Positions 47,075 to 58,900 of a DNA stretch of 64,000 bases are shown here, piece by piece. Source of the stretch: Isoetes taiwanensis (taxonomy: Eukaryota; Streptophyta; Lycopodiopsida; Isoetales; Isoetaceae); assembly GCA_021234155.1 (NCBI GenBank), contig JAJEKV010000062.1, forward strand, positions 6,726,432-6,790,431. Reading direction: 5' to 3'. Position 1 is the first letter of the stretch, and each line of letters opens with the position of its first letter. A program made the position numbers and the translations under genes. The notes under the pieces are model-generated. The model saw only the letters and a list, made by a program, of their open reading frames with translations, had not been told where the DNA came from and searched no databases.

Positions 47075-50019
47075 TAAGTACAAGGATTTTGGCGATGTTT
47101 TTGATAAGGTCAAACCAGCAAGCTTCGAGCATCGCCCTATGACTGCCCCCATTGATCTTCAGCCAAAGACGGTTCCCGCCATTTGGGTTCTATCTATGGC
47201 TTGTCGCCAAATGCACTTGGAGACTTTGCGACCTATATCGAGGAGAATCTGTAACCGGGTTTATTCGACATTCCCGCCAATTCATGAGAGCTGCCATCTT
47301 CTTTGTTTCCAAGAAGGATGGTTCTTTATGCCTGATCGCGGATTTATCGCGACCTCAACAAGATCACTGCTTGGCGTAATTGGTATCCTCTCCTCTCGAT
47401 TCCAAAGTTACTTGAGTGGCTCCAAGGTGCACGATACTTCACAAAATTGATCTTCGAGGTGCCTATAATCTTATCCGTACGTAGAAGGTGATGAGTGGAA
47501 GACAACCTTCGAACTCGGTATGATCATTTTGAGTATATCGTCATGCCTTTCGCCTTATCAATGCTCCAAAGCCTTTCAAAGACATGGCTAACGATGTTTT
47601 TCGAGAGTTTTTTGGATCTTTTTGTTATCGCCTATCTAGATGATGTTCTCGATTTATTCAAAGACTTTTGGAGGAGCATGAAGAACATGTCGAAGGTCCT
47701 TCAGGTTACGGAACATGGACTTTATGCCAAGTTGGAGAAGTATCGCCGGAAAGGTGACAATGTCGAAGTTTCTCGGCTATCGTGATCACGCCTCCCCGTG
47801 GTGTTACCATGGATCTAGAGAAGGTCGGTTTTGATTGAGAAACACCTTCCTAAGTTAAAGATGTACAAAGCTTTTGGGGTTTGCCAATTTTATCGCCACT
47901 TCATCAAGGACTATTCGAGATCGCCTTGCCTTTGACACGCCTCACCGTGAAGGATGTTCCTTTTAAGTGGACAATTGAAGCGTAATCAAAGATTCATCAC
48001 CTAAGCATGTCTTTACAAAGCAAGACTGCTTTTGCACAATCTAGATCCCCGGCAAGGTCCCTATATTCTCGGTTGATGATGCATCGATTTTGCTCTTTGG
48101 CAAAGATCTTTGTTGCAAGAGGGGGATGATCATGAGCTGCACCCGATCGCCTATCATTCCCGGGAAGTTCCAAAAAGCTGCAAAAATCAACTATCCTATT
48201 TAATGATAAGGAACTTTTGGCGATTGTTGACTCTTTTTTTAGAGTGGCGACGATTTCTTGAGGGTTATCCTCATAAAATGATCAGATATTTAATCATCGC
48301 AATCTGAGTATTTCCACCGCTTTCGAAGTTCTTAATCGCCGCCAAGCTCGGTGGCATACACAGGGTGCTATCCCGCTTTGATTTCATCATCAAGTTTCGC
48401 CGCACGCTTCAAGGAAAACCAGATGCTCTTTCTCGTAGATCTTATTTCAACCTAAGGCGGGGAGCCAGCATTTGATCAGCAATCACGTGTTATTCTAGGA
48501 CCTGATCGCTTTCAAGCACCATGGCCATCACTTTGTTCGAAAGGCCTCATGATACATCCTTGTTGGAGTTTGTTTGAGCATCTCTTCCTTTTCCCGACCC
48601 ATTGGCTGCCAGGGACATAATATCACAGCTTTGGCTCAAAGACCATCTTCCGACAAAATGAGGTTGACTATGATCATTTTGAGGTTCGAGATGGACATTT
48701 CTTTCATGATGGATTCCTCAGATATTATGGATGGTGCCCCCTCGACTTCAAGTTCTGCGGCTCATTATGATTCTCCTCACCGCCATTTTGGCATTGCCAA
48801 GACTCGAACTTATTGCTCGAGATTATTGGTGGCCGTCTCCGCCAGACCGTTGAGTCTTTGTACGCAATGCGATATTTGTTGTCGTAAAAGCTCGGCACCG
48901 GCCCACATGGCTCCTTGCCAGCCTTTTACCGCCCAGTAGGTCCTTGGAAGAGTATTTCGTGGATTTTATTGTCGAAGCTTCCATCCTCCCAGGGGCATGA
49001 TGCCATCCTTGTTGTTGTTGACCGTTTTTCCAAGATGGCACATTTCATTCCTTTTGCAAAAGACTTCTATCTCCAAAGGGAAGCCACAATGGTTCTCTTT
49101 GCTTCAGAGGTGGTTCGACTCATAGCTTACCGAGATAACATTGTCGCTGATCGGGCCCCTCGCTTTGTTGCTAGCTTTGGAAGCGCCTATTGCAACTCTT
49201 GTATGTGGAACGGTCGCCTTCTTCGACATCATCCGGAGACCAATGGGCGTGTAGCGACTAATCAAACACTTGAGCAAGATTTTTGGCGATGCTTCATCAA
49301 TTATCGCTAGGATGACTGGGTTGATTGGCTACCGCGCACTTGCTTACAATAATTCTATCCATGCCTCCACGCGGCCGGACTCCGCCTTTCACGCTTCCCG
49401 GATATGACTCGCTTAATCCCAAAGTACCAAAGACAGTTCGAAGCTCCGCGATGCTCCGTGATGATCTTTCAAAGACCATCTCCTCCAGTGCTCAAGCACG
49501 CTATCGCTATCATGCGCAGCAAAGATCGCCCGACGCTCCTCATTTTGCAGCTTGATGATCTTGTTTGGCTCTTTGCGTTGATTTGCCGGTCAGCCGCCCT
49601 TTGTAACAAGCTTCGACCAATGGGCGCCAGGTCCCTATCTGGATCATTGAACGAAAGGTGATGCCGCTCACCTTTGAGCTTCCGCCATCGGGCCTGCTTT
49701 CACCTGGTTCCATGTGTCTTTGTTGGATTGGAACCCTATATGGCGAATCCATTTCCTGGATCAAGTACCTCCACCTCCACCACCAACCGAGATTGATGAT
49801 CATGAGGAGTTCGAGGTTCGAGATTCGACTCCAAGTTTCTTCTTTGATGATTGTATTACTTTGTTGATTGGGAAGGTTACTGCCAAGTGATAGAACCCGA
49901 GCCTCGCCGAGAATCTGATCAATGCTACCGACAAAATAAGAGTTTCACCGACGCACTCAACAAGCCAAGTTTGAGTACTCGCCCCAACTCAGGACTCTCG
50001 CCGTCAGGAGGGGGGATGG
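47075..50019 (+). pseudogene. pol: Element 1 second copy: truncated pol
   Basis: Starts inside reverse transcriptase (KYKDFGDVFDK motif); gag and protease are absent. Recognisable pieces: YLDD motif within VIAYLDDVL at about 47628, RNase H at 48090-48200, integrase zinc region at about 48790, core at 48950-49280 (VDFIVE, then PRFVASFG and HHPETNG) and a chromodomain remnant near 49790-49960. The frame is broken more often than in copy 1, and most breaks coincide with positions where copy 1 has CAG or CTG. Confidence 0.85.
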
Positions 50020-50613
50020 TGTGATGACCATATGGATATTCGTATCATACGATCATTATACCGATATACAAAAAGATGGTCGCCACATAGATGCAAAAAG
50101 GCGCCACAATATGGATATTCCTGATTGGCAATGCATCATTATACTCGTATATACAAAAAGATGGTCACACACGATGCAAAAGGATAGTTGCACAAGATTG
50201 GGGGTTTAAACTCGCTAACCTTCCGGTTGAAGTCACATACCCTTGCCAAGGCGCCACCAATATTTTGTTGAAGACATACCTTCACAGCTTCACTCATATG
50301 TGGGACTATCTCTAGGAGGTTCTAGAATATTCTAGAACCTAAATGCATGCTCGACACTTGGCGCCATCCTCATCCATTGGAGTGGCGCCATCTTGACCGT
50401 CGGCTTAGATATATAAGGAGGCATCTCCTTCTTTGTCGAACCATTCGGTTCAACTGGCAGCCTTGAGCCTTCTAGGCATCCGTCTGCGTTCCCCGCTTGC
50501 CTTCGTGCCATTGTATTCTTTTGATTCTGCTCATATATCGATTCTTTTGTTTATCTTGGCATTTCTTGCGATTTTCCATGTATTTTCCTTTGTTTTCGAG
50601 TAGGTTCATGACA
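50020..50613 (+). repeat. Element 1 second copy: 3' LTR
   Basis: A 594-bp LTR following the polypurine tract GGAGGGGGGATGG, ending CATGACA before GACTT at 50614-50618. It shares the doubled 80-bp hairpin module with the 3' LTR of copy 1. The heat-shock element (50320-50337) is intact, and a TATATAAG box lies at about 50411. Confidence 0.9.
50320..50337 (+). promoter_or_regulatory. Heat-shock element, second-copy LTR
   Basis: Identical to the sites at 5635-5652 and 10913-10930. It contains no CAG or CTG and is unaffected by the error pattern seen nearby. Confidence 0.8.
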
Positions 50614-51161
50614 GACTTGAGAGAATACGTAAGAAATAGACTTCGTTGATAAATCCCCGCATCTTTTCCTTTGTCTCAGAAAAATATGTCCTTGTCCTTT
50701 GTCATTTATCTAGATCATGTCAACAATGTATCTTTAGGCCCAATATATGATCATTATCAAGTTAAGCATTCATGTAGCTACTGAAAATATATTACATACA
50801 ACAAATAGTATATCGTGGTATGTCCCCGGTTTTGTTTTCTTTATTGTTATTATTCTATCATGGTATTGATCATGGAATTTCTTCGATATGATAGCATGAC
50901 TAAAAAAAAAGCTTATCGCGGTGTGTATATGAATGATAAAGCATCATTCTTAACATTGAGTTGTGGAGAATCTTTAAATCTTTTGGAAGACCTATTTGAA
51001 ATCTCATCGGACAAAAGGGCATACTTTTCCATCATCTTATTGTAAGATCATCTTCATCTTTGTGCATGAAATTGTGGCCATGCCTTCCTCGGGTTGAGGT
51101 ATGAAGCTTTTAATATTTGATTTTTTTGCATTTCTTCATGTCTCTATGAGAAGCAAATATA

Positions 51162-51470
51162 TTGGCGATGCTAGGAAGAGCAAAACATGTTGACGATGCT
51201 AGAGATGCACATACTGATCGACTTCTTGCTCATCATATGGCACCTATGCCATGTCCTCTTCTATTGTGGTATGAACCCGCTTTGAGACGCAACATGCCAA
51301 CGACTCGACAAATTATGGGCATCCCTGCGGATCTCAAGCAAAGAATCATAGATAGGCAAGTTGGAACAATGGGACAAATATGCTTTGGCACTATGTATAT
51401 TCACATTGTGGCTTCAAACCCCATAGATTTCTTTGGCAAAGATAAGAGTGCATATTTGTTTCTCAAATAA
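51162..51470 (+). CDS. Hypothetical short frame, second copy
   Basis: Counterpart of 11742-12059 with an altered N-terminal half and an identical 38-residue end. Function unknown; possibly not coding. Confidence 0.15.
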   Translation: MAMLGRAKHVDDARDAHTDRLLAHHMAPMPCPLLLWYEPALRRNMPTTRQIMGIPADLKQRIIDRQVGTMGQICFGTMYIHIVASNPIDFFGKDKSAYLFLK

Positions 51471-51780
51471 CGACATCACTAAAGTTGCCTTTGTTTCTAG
51501 TTGCTTCTCATCTCAAAGATATTTTTCTTGTCTAATTTTAGCTAATAGGCACACAATTTTATTATAATATGATATATTGTCCTACTTCTTGGTCTACATA
51601 TTGTTTTTGTTAGGGCCCTAATGGCCCAATTTTTTTTCTAATGTAACAACTAGGATGTAACAACCATCAATATTAATTTATATAAACTAATATACCCAAC
51701 ATTTTTAAATAAAAATCCCCTTTATATTCTCAGATAATGTAATGATTTGTCTTGAAGGCCCCAAGGGGCCAAAATATTTT

Positions 51781-52505
51781 AGGTATAACACTAACCATTA
51801 CATTTTGCACTTAAAATAAAATTCCCCCTTAAACCCCTTTGGTTTGGGTGCATATTCACATAGAGGGTGACTCCGGGCAGCGAGAGCCCCTAAAATCATG
51901 TTATACATGTACAAAATCAACACCATTTAGTACATTGTCTCAGATCTTATAGTATTTCGCAAACTGTGTTATACAGTATACCAAAGCTTGTACATGCATA
52001 CCCCACAAGCGAGGATCTCTATGTACGGTCTAGATCGAGGAATAAAGGGCATATGGGTAAAAGCATGCTACGGTGTACCACTTTTGGAACCCTCAAAAGT
52101 ACCTACACTAGGTACTTTTAAAACTGGTACTTTCTGTTTTTTCTTTCCATTAAAATCGATCGAAATTTTTTGAATTGAAGGTCAGTAACATGCCAATCTA
52201 TAGTACTAGAGGATAACAATACTATTAGAGACTAAAATAAATGAATTAACTCTCAAACTTATTATTTATTATGGCATTTATGCAAGTTCCTAGTACCCAG
52301 TGTTGGGTACTTTTCTGGGTAGTTTTGCACTCCCTAAAAAGTACTTTAGATGGTACACCCTAGCATGCTTTCACCCATATATGCTTATCCAACAGCTCTC
52401 GATGCCCGGAGTCACCCCCTATGTGAATATGCACCCAAACCAAAGGGGGTTTAAGGGGGGATTTTATTTTTAAGTGTGGAATGTAATGGTTTGTGTAATA
52501 CTTGG
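51781..52505. mobile_element. Foldback element, second copy, with nested MITE
   Basis: Same long terminal inverted repeats as 12373-12769 (left arm 51781-51875, right arm about 52411-52505). It is lengthened by the 324-bp insertion at 52054-52377. Confidence 0.75.
52054..52377. mobile_element. MITE with about 27-bp TIRs and TA target duplication
   Basis: Left end TGGGTAAAAGCATGCTACGG and right end, read inverted, TGGGTGAAAGCATGCTAGGG; the match continues through TGTACCA with two mismatches in 27 bases. The empty site survives in copy 1 at 12641-12650 (GGGCATATAT). Comparing the two gives a TA duplication if the element starts at T52054, or ATAT if it starts at G52055. There is no coding capacity. 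TA suggests Tc1/mariner-type mobilisation, although the termini do not match Stowaway. Confidence 0.9.
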
Positions 52506-54424
52506 ATAACACGACAAAACAACTTTGGCCTAGATCCTTAGTTAAAAACTGGCATTCTTGATATGGGGCATGCTAGGGGGTGTGGTCCAGAGAAGAAAAT
52601 AACTAAGGCAATGGGGACATTTGGGAAACAATGGTTACAAGGCAAGGGCATGATATTTTTAATCGACCATTAAAAGCTAAAGACGAGGGAGATATTTTAC
52701 AAGGGAATGATATTTTTCTAAGGAAAAGGGAGACATCGAAATTACACCTTTAAGGGCTACTATTTTTTACATCAAAAAGGTAAGGTCCGGGTACGAGCAT
52801 GAATCCCGATTGCAATTCTCGCAGCAACAAACCTTAGTCTTCAATCCACACCTCATCCGATCCGGAGCCAGAAATCTTGTATTTCGGTTTCAAGGCAAAT
52901 TGGTTCCTGGTCGCTGTTGCCCAAATCCGACCTGCAACTCCTTGATTTAGCTGAAGTCTTGTAGGCGGAGCTTCTGGGTCTGTTCTGTCTGCAGGCTTTC
53001 CTGATAAGCCTGAGATTGGATCGAGTTCTAATCCTTGGTGTTTGTGATTGAGCCCATAACCGTTGTAGATTGGTTTGATCCTGTGCTGAAGGGAGAATAG
53101 GCCTGGATCATTTCCTTTCACTGTTTCCCTTGGAAATTGTCTTGGTTCTTCTCTGGATCCAGTTGGATGGAGAACTGGATGCCCAAACCCATTGGTTGTG
53201 GAAACCAACGCTATTGTTCATATATAAAGACTGTTTTCTTTATCTTGCCGATTCAATTGTTGTAGTTACGTTTTTAAGTTTCCCTTAAAGCGTATCAATT
53301 CTCTACCTTGTGATGTGCTTTTACATTTAATATAAGGAAAAACCATGTTTGTCTGGTAGTTAACTTCTTGCAGCCACAAAAGTATATAATGGAAACTAGC
53401 ATCCTCTACTCTTGATGTGCTTGATATTCAAAAAATGTTCAACATGAACTAGGTTAGCAGACCACTTCACTCTAACCACAGGTAAATTAATGCACCATCT
53501 TATTCAGAGGGCATTGATCTAGTAATGTTCACAACTTGATGTGTATAGTTCAAGGAGGGCCAGACAAAAACTTGTCAAATAAAGCATTTGACATTGTTGG
53601 GCTACTGATCATGGCCTATAGTAAACCCTTCGAGAACTACATTTTTAATACAATAGGAGAGATGGTGTGACGTCCCCTGTGATATCTGTGCACTCACCGA
53701 TACAAACAGAGTTCATCCCATACCAAAATTCCATGCTAATACAGGGGCCCTCCACATGACACTCTAACCGTGGCGGGTTCCAAGGGGAAGAGTGGAAGGG
53801 TCATTGCACCCCGCCTCCCTCGTGGCCTACCTAGTCATGAAGCGTAAACATACATGTCAAGAGCACATACATCAACATCATATGACCATCAATCAAGGAT
53901 GGTCCTCCACATATCCTCATAGACAAAGATCAGCATTGATCACATAGGGAGTCCTACCCAAGGCTCCTCGACTCAAGGGATGACTGGACGGCTTGGGTCT
54001 CCGTTCATTCATTGCGCATGCAATTCATGGCAAACGTTGGGCGGGTATATGAACATGGCTTAGGGTTGTCCACTCCCATCCGCCCCTCCCGGCGCACACT
54101 TTGCGCAGTAGGCTGAAAAAGTGTTGGGACTGACCAGAGTCTGCCGGATGCATGCGCCAAGGGGCTATATCCCGGGTTGCATCTCCCGATTCCGATGGGG
54201 CGTGTAGGGATCTCTCCCGTCCCAGATCTACATGTCGACTCCTGTGTGACTAGAGGGCCACCGCCTCAGATACGACTTAAACTCAATGGAAGGTCATATT
54301 CACCACCTCACGAAAGTGAGCCCATGCCTTGCCCACACGCAGCGGGCAAGCCATTAGACCTAGTCACAATGATCCCCAAGACTAACACACCATAGGGATC
54401 GCTCAGAGTCGCAACACGAACCTC

Positions 54425-54430
54425 TTTATA
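54425..54430 (-). promoter_or_regulatory. TATA box of element 3 LTR
   Basis: TATAAA on the minus strand within CTTATAAAGAGG, preceded by a GC-rich block, oriented to transcribe element 3. Confidence 0.5.
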
Positions 54431-55047
54431 AGCCGCCCCGCCCCTTCACCCACAACCCTGTGTGGCTCTTGCACAAGCCGCATCTACAGCTGTGCTAGAG
54501 AGGCTATTCTAGGAGCATCAACTACAAAGCTTTAGGTCTCTACCCCCCTTCCCAATACAAGGAGTTCATAGAGATACATCATCCATATACTTCACATAGA
54601 ACTAAAGAACTAAATCTAATCTACAACATAGAGTTAGGTTCTTTAGTTAGAATCGCCATCTAGAGATCTAGAGGGCTGCTATGGGCAATCTAATAGGCTA
54701 AACCTACTGATTCAATGACTAAAATAGGGTTTAGACTATCTAATTGGCCAAATACTCCATCCTTGAGGGGCTCCTCCCGACTGAGCTCCCACCATCCCAC
54801 CGGTTTCGCCAATCTAGAGGGAACTAAGGATGCAATTCTCCCCGTGGCAGTTCTGGATGCGGCTTTGGCCGCTGAGGCAGCCAAAACAGAGTTCTAAAGC
54901 CCTAAAAATCGAAAATTGGGCTAGTTAGGGTTTCCTACCCTATATAGACAAGGGGTTGGTTAGGGTTTCCAATTATCCCCTTTGGCATGTGGGATAATTG
55001 GAAATGGGCCCACTTGCCTTTAAGGGCTAGGTGGCCAAATGTGCACA

Positions 55048-55198
55048 CATGGAAATGTGTGCCCACATTACTGTGTACATTGGAAAATGTGCACATTAAT
55101 GGCACCTATGGGTGTGGCCCACTTGGCATGAAGTGTCCACTTGTAAATGTGTGCCCCATTAATGTGTACATTGGAAAATGTGCACATTAATAGTTGCA
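55048..55198. repeat. Tandem repeat inside element 3 LTR
   Basis: Two copies, about 94 bp apart, of AAATGTGTGCCC followed by GTGTACATTGGAAAATGTGC and ACATTAAT. Confidence 0.85.
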
Positions 55199-55331
55199 CA
55201 TATTTCTGGCAAGTTGCCCCCTAGGGCTACTCACTGCTACACGCCAGCGCATTATCGCCACCGGAGGGCGTGGTAATGCGACGAGGGCAAGACAAGATAC
55301 GCCCCGGGCGATACCGTATCCGAACGCCACA

Positions 55332-55345
55332 TTCTCCCCACCTTG
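55332..55345 (-). other. Polypurine tract of element 3
   Basis: AAGGTGGGGAGAA next to the LTR start, the arrangement typical of plant chromoviruses. A second AGGTGGGGAGA lies about 45 bp upstream on the same strand. Confidence 0.8.
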
Positions 55346-56165
55346 AAATGATGTCGTCCGGCAAAGATCGGGGTCTCCCCACCTTGGGATCACCGTAACC
55401 TGCAATCAACCTGATACATACGATTACTACTATAATTCCTACACATTTATTAAAATTACCTTAAGGTAATATTTTTATGACATTATCACATCATTATATT
55501 ATGAAATAACTTATCAATTCACAACATTACTAAACAGACACTTCAAAATTCACTTAACATTACGATTAAGTTTATCAAAATTTTAAAATTACGCCCGAGG
55601 CACTCTTCATTCCTTGCAACACATTCCAACAAAATTTGTGTTGCAAGTCTTTGAGTCCGACCTCCTTGCCCTCCCGAGCCATCGCTCGCAGGTCGACACT
55701 ACGCGCTAGTACCATTTAATTATTAATAAAATTTTGGTTATATGGTGACCACCCCACCTATCTACATGGATGCATGGCTAATCTCCCGTAGGAAGAGGGT
55801 GAATCTTCCATTATGGTCAGAGACAAATAGACTACATGCCTATATGCCGCTCATGCCTACACCTCTAGTTGCCCAACGTGGAGGATATCCTTCTCAAGGG
55901 GGCGTGAAGGATAGATTCCTCCTATCAAAGCATATATGGGGCTAAAGGTGCTTTCCCTATCAATGCATTCCTTCATGACCTCCTTTCTTCGAGGGTCGCC
56001 TACTCGTGGGACGTAAGTAGACTTTCTAATCTACCTTCCACTCGCCTAAAGGAACGTCATGCCTACATTGACATTACACCACGCCTAGAGATCACCGTAG
56101 TGGTCCCATCATTTTAACAACGCATGCACCCATACTAAGCGTAGGTGGCATGCGATTAATCTTAA
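55346..56165. other. Untranslated tail of element 3
   Basis: About 820 bp between the chromodomain and the polypurine tract, longer than usual for chromoviruses. 55440-55740 is markedly AT-rich, contains a 16-bp palindrome (ATTACCTTAAGGTAAT at 55455-55470) and may be a secondary insertion. No protein is recognised. Confidence 0.45.
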
Positions 56166-56471
56166 CTACACAAGAATTAACCTACACAAATCGACATGCC
56201 TCGAGCCGATTTCTTCTGGAGATGACCTTTGCCGTCCCATTGCTCCATAAATTGTGGATACCGCTTTTACTAAATCTTTCTTAAGTACCCACGCCATGCC
56301 TTCCACCGGTAAGTGTTTCCACTTGACCAAATACCGAGGAATTTCGATTCCTCGCTTTCTGAAAGCTTTATCAAGAATCAATTCTCGAACTATTTCCAAA
56401 TGTGTTCCTCCGCTATTTCCAACAACGCTATAATCCAAGACTTCGCCCGGATTTGGGGTATGCTTCTTCAA
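56166..56471 (-). pseudogene. Element 3 integrase C-terminus and chromodomain
   Basis: A 101-residue frame. The chromodomain core IPRYLVKWKHLPVEGMAW at about residues 43-60 keeps the Tyr and Trp that form part of the methyl-lysine pocket, followed by KKDLVKAVSTIY, the C-terminal helix. In other chromoviruses this domain steers integration toward heterochromatin. Confidence 0.85.
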
Positions 56472-56732
56472 AGAAACTCACGCGGAAGACCTTATGAATC
56501 TTTAGGTGTGCCGCAAGTCTAGCTTGTAGGCTTGATTACCTACTTTCTCGACTATTCTCGAAAGGTCCAGCCCACCTTGGAGCAAGCTTCTTGCAATTGC
56601 CGATCCCGAAGCTTTGCCGCCTTCACCTTGATCTTGAGCCAAACATCATCTCCAACTTTGAACTCTTACTTATCGTTCGATGCTTGTCTACGATGCTCTT
56701 TTTGTCGACTTCTTGTCGCTAGCGTATACCCT

Positions 56733-57560
56733 CTAACCTCCTCCACAAGCCGCCGCGATATCCGCCAACATCCGCCAAGCGAACTTCCACTTTTGACACG
56801 GGTTGTGCCAAGTGTCCGAGTTAGGCAAACCGAGCAGCCGTGAATTGATCATAAACGCGACATTTGGGATGATTCCCCGCTTGGTGCTATTGTATGCAAA
56901 CTCCACCAAGTGAATAAATTCTTCCCACATACTTTGCTTATTCCGCATATAGTTTCGTAGCATGTCCTCTAAAATCCTGTTGGTCCGCCTCGTCTGCCAT
57001 CCGTCCGAGGATGATATGCCGCGGCTCATGGATAGCTTCGCCCGGATCGTCGCAAAGAGGTCTTGCCAAAAGGCGCCATGAACTTCGGATCCCCTCGGGT
57101 TGGAGATGATCTCCCTTGGCATGCCATGAAGCCCTAAGATCTCTTTGGTGAAGAGCTTTGGTCGTATCCATGGTCAGACCAGGTCCCGCAAGGCACAAAA
57201 TGTGCCATCTTTAGACAACTTGTCGACCACTACCATCAAGGCATCCTTGCCTCTCTCGCCGTTCTTGGGAGTCCCGTGATAAAATCCATGCCGATTACCT
57301 CCCACTTAGCGCTTGGCACCGCTAATGGCTCTAATACCCCCTCGAATTCAAGCCGCTTCCGCCTTCGTCACGGGCATAACCGACATTCCTTGATGTAACG
57401 AAGCTATTTGCTTCTTCATTCCTCGCCAATAATAGCTGCTGCGACTTTGAAATATGTTTTCATGAATCCCGCATGGCCAGCTATTGGGCTGTTACAGTGT
57501 GTCATGGAGGATCAACTTCCTTACACCCGATGATTCGCACGCACAACTTGTTCTTATGGT
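56733..57560 (-). pseudogene. Element 3 integrase
   Basis: The core is split between two frames. 57122-56733 gives GSEVHGAFWQDLF, NRILEDMLRNYMRNKQSMW and LVEFAYNSTKRG, matching the second half of a gypsy integrase core. The catalytic Glu region expected as GQTERVN reads WQTRRTN, with small insertions and deletions at a former CAG site, so the triad cannot be read. The zinc-binding part lies in broken frames at about 57400-57560. Confidence 0.8.
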
Positions 57561-57789
57561 ATAACAGGTTGCCTTCCTTCTTATAATGCTTGAAGGCCTC
57601 CCCGCTTTTTTTATCCGTTTCTAGCCTCCTTTAGAAAGGCTTGCCCATACCTCCCTTGAAATCCACATCCGCTGGCAAGGACTCTTCAATCCTCTTACCA
57701 AAGTCGCCGGAGAGCCGAAATTGCATTGCAATGCACTCTAGTTGTCGATGCCTTGAAAGCGCATCCGCTACCACATTGAGCTTCCCGCT

Positions 57790-58060
57790 TGTAGACTATA
57801 TCAAAGTCATATTCTTCGAGGAACTCCATCCATCTCCGGCGCCTCGATTAAGGTGTGGTTGGTTGCGTGAATACATATTGAGGCTCGATGGTCTGTATCC
57901 AATTGGAACTTCCTTCCCAAGAGATAATGCCTCCATATTCTTAATGCCCCGACAACCGCAAGCAACTCCCCGATCGCGGCGGTAGGTAGCCAGCGTCTGG
58001 CGGCCGCTCATCTTCCTCGAATCATACGCTACCACACGCTTTCTTGCATAAGCACCGCAC
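57790..58060 (-). pseudogene. Element 3 RNase H
   Basis: The minus-strand frame of 58035-57796 ends in GELLAVVGALRIWRHYLLG and RKFQLDTDHRAS, the conserved second half of gypsy RNase H, including the TDH motif. The segment with the first catalytic Asp is garbled. Confidence 0.8.
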
Positions 58061-58479
58061 TCGTAGCTATCTTACTCGTGACCGCTGCCACAAGCTTATC
58101 TTTCTCCGGGTCCGGCGGGTTAAGATCGGGGCGTTGTTAAAGCTTCCTTCAACACTTCAAACCCCTTTTGGGCTTTCTTTGTGCCAATGCTCTACCCAAT
58201 CTTTCACCTTCTCCCGCCTCGTCAGTCTGTTAATCCGGGCTGCTATCTTAGCAAAGTTCTTCACGAACTTCCTCGTAGTACCGCTAGGCCGAGGAAACTT
58301 CGACTTCATGCACATTCTTCGGCCCGCCAATGAATGACGGCTTCAATCTTGGCGGGTCTGCATGAGATGCCTTCTCGCCGAGATCACATGACCTAGATAC
58401 TCCACCTTTTCTCATGGCGGCGGCACTTCACAACTTGGCGCATAACCGGTGCCTCTTCAACTTCTCTAGCACTCTTCTC

Positions 58480-58900
58480 AAGTGTTGCACGTGTTTTCAA
58501 GGGATCTGCTATACACCAAAATGTCATCAAAGAAAACAATCACAAAGGTGTCCGTGAACTCCTCGAAGATATCGCTCATGAGCCTCATGAACGCTATGGG
58601 GCATTTGATAGTTTAAAGGCATTACCGTGAACTCATAATGCCCATACCGCTCTCCTTTGGCGGGTCTTATGGATATCTTCTTCCTTTATCCTGATCCGAT
58701 GATAACCCGACTTAAGTCGATTTTGGAGAAGATCTTTTGCACCTTGAGCTGATCCATCAAGTCGCTCCGATCTTGGAAGCGATACTTGTTCTTAATGGTG
58801 TGCTTATTCAACCGCCTATAGTCTATGCACATCCTCAAAGATCCATCCTTCTTCTTGACAAAAAGAATGGGCGCTTCCAAACGGCGGTGACACTAGGTCT
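58480..58900 (-). pseudogene. pol: Element 3 reverse transcriptase
   Basis: 58880-58686 gives [30 protein letters not shown] and KIFSKIDLS, the fingers and palm entry of gypsy reverse transcriptase. In another frame, FTDTFVIVFFDDILVYSRSL contains the catalytic motif as FFDD at about 58523-58534. Then LRRVLEKLKRHRLCAKL follows. Both catalytic Asp are present; the segment between is shifted. Confidence 0.85.

Larger units (their letters stand above)
47040..53665 (+). repeat. Segmental duplication, copy 2
   Basis: Direct repeat of 7655-13940, including the 3' half of element 1, the GACTT site at 50614-50618 and the host flank. It differs by a nested MITE (52054-52377), by truncation on the left against element 2 and by interruption on the right by element 3. 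Small differences from copy 1 cluster at CAG/CTG sites. Confidence 0.9.
53666..55331 (-). repeat. Element 3 3' LTR
   Basis: On the minus strand it starts TGTGGCGTTCGG directly after the polypurine tract and ends GGGGACGTCACA, giving 1,666 bp with TG...CA ends. Homology to the host flank of copy 1 stops exactly at its edge; the adjoining GATGG is the candidate target duplication. Confidence 0.8.
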
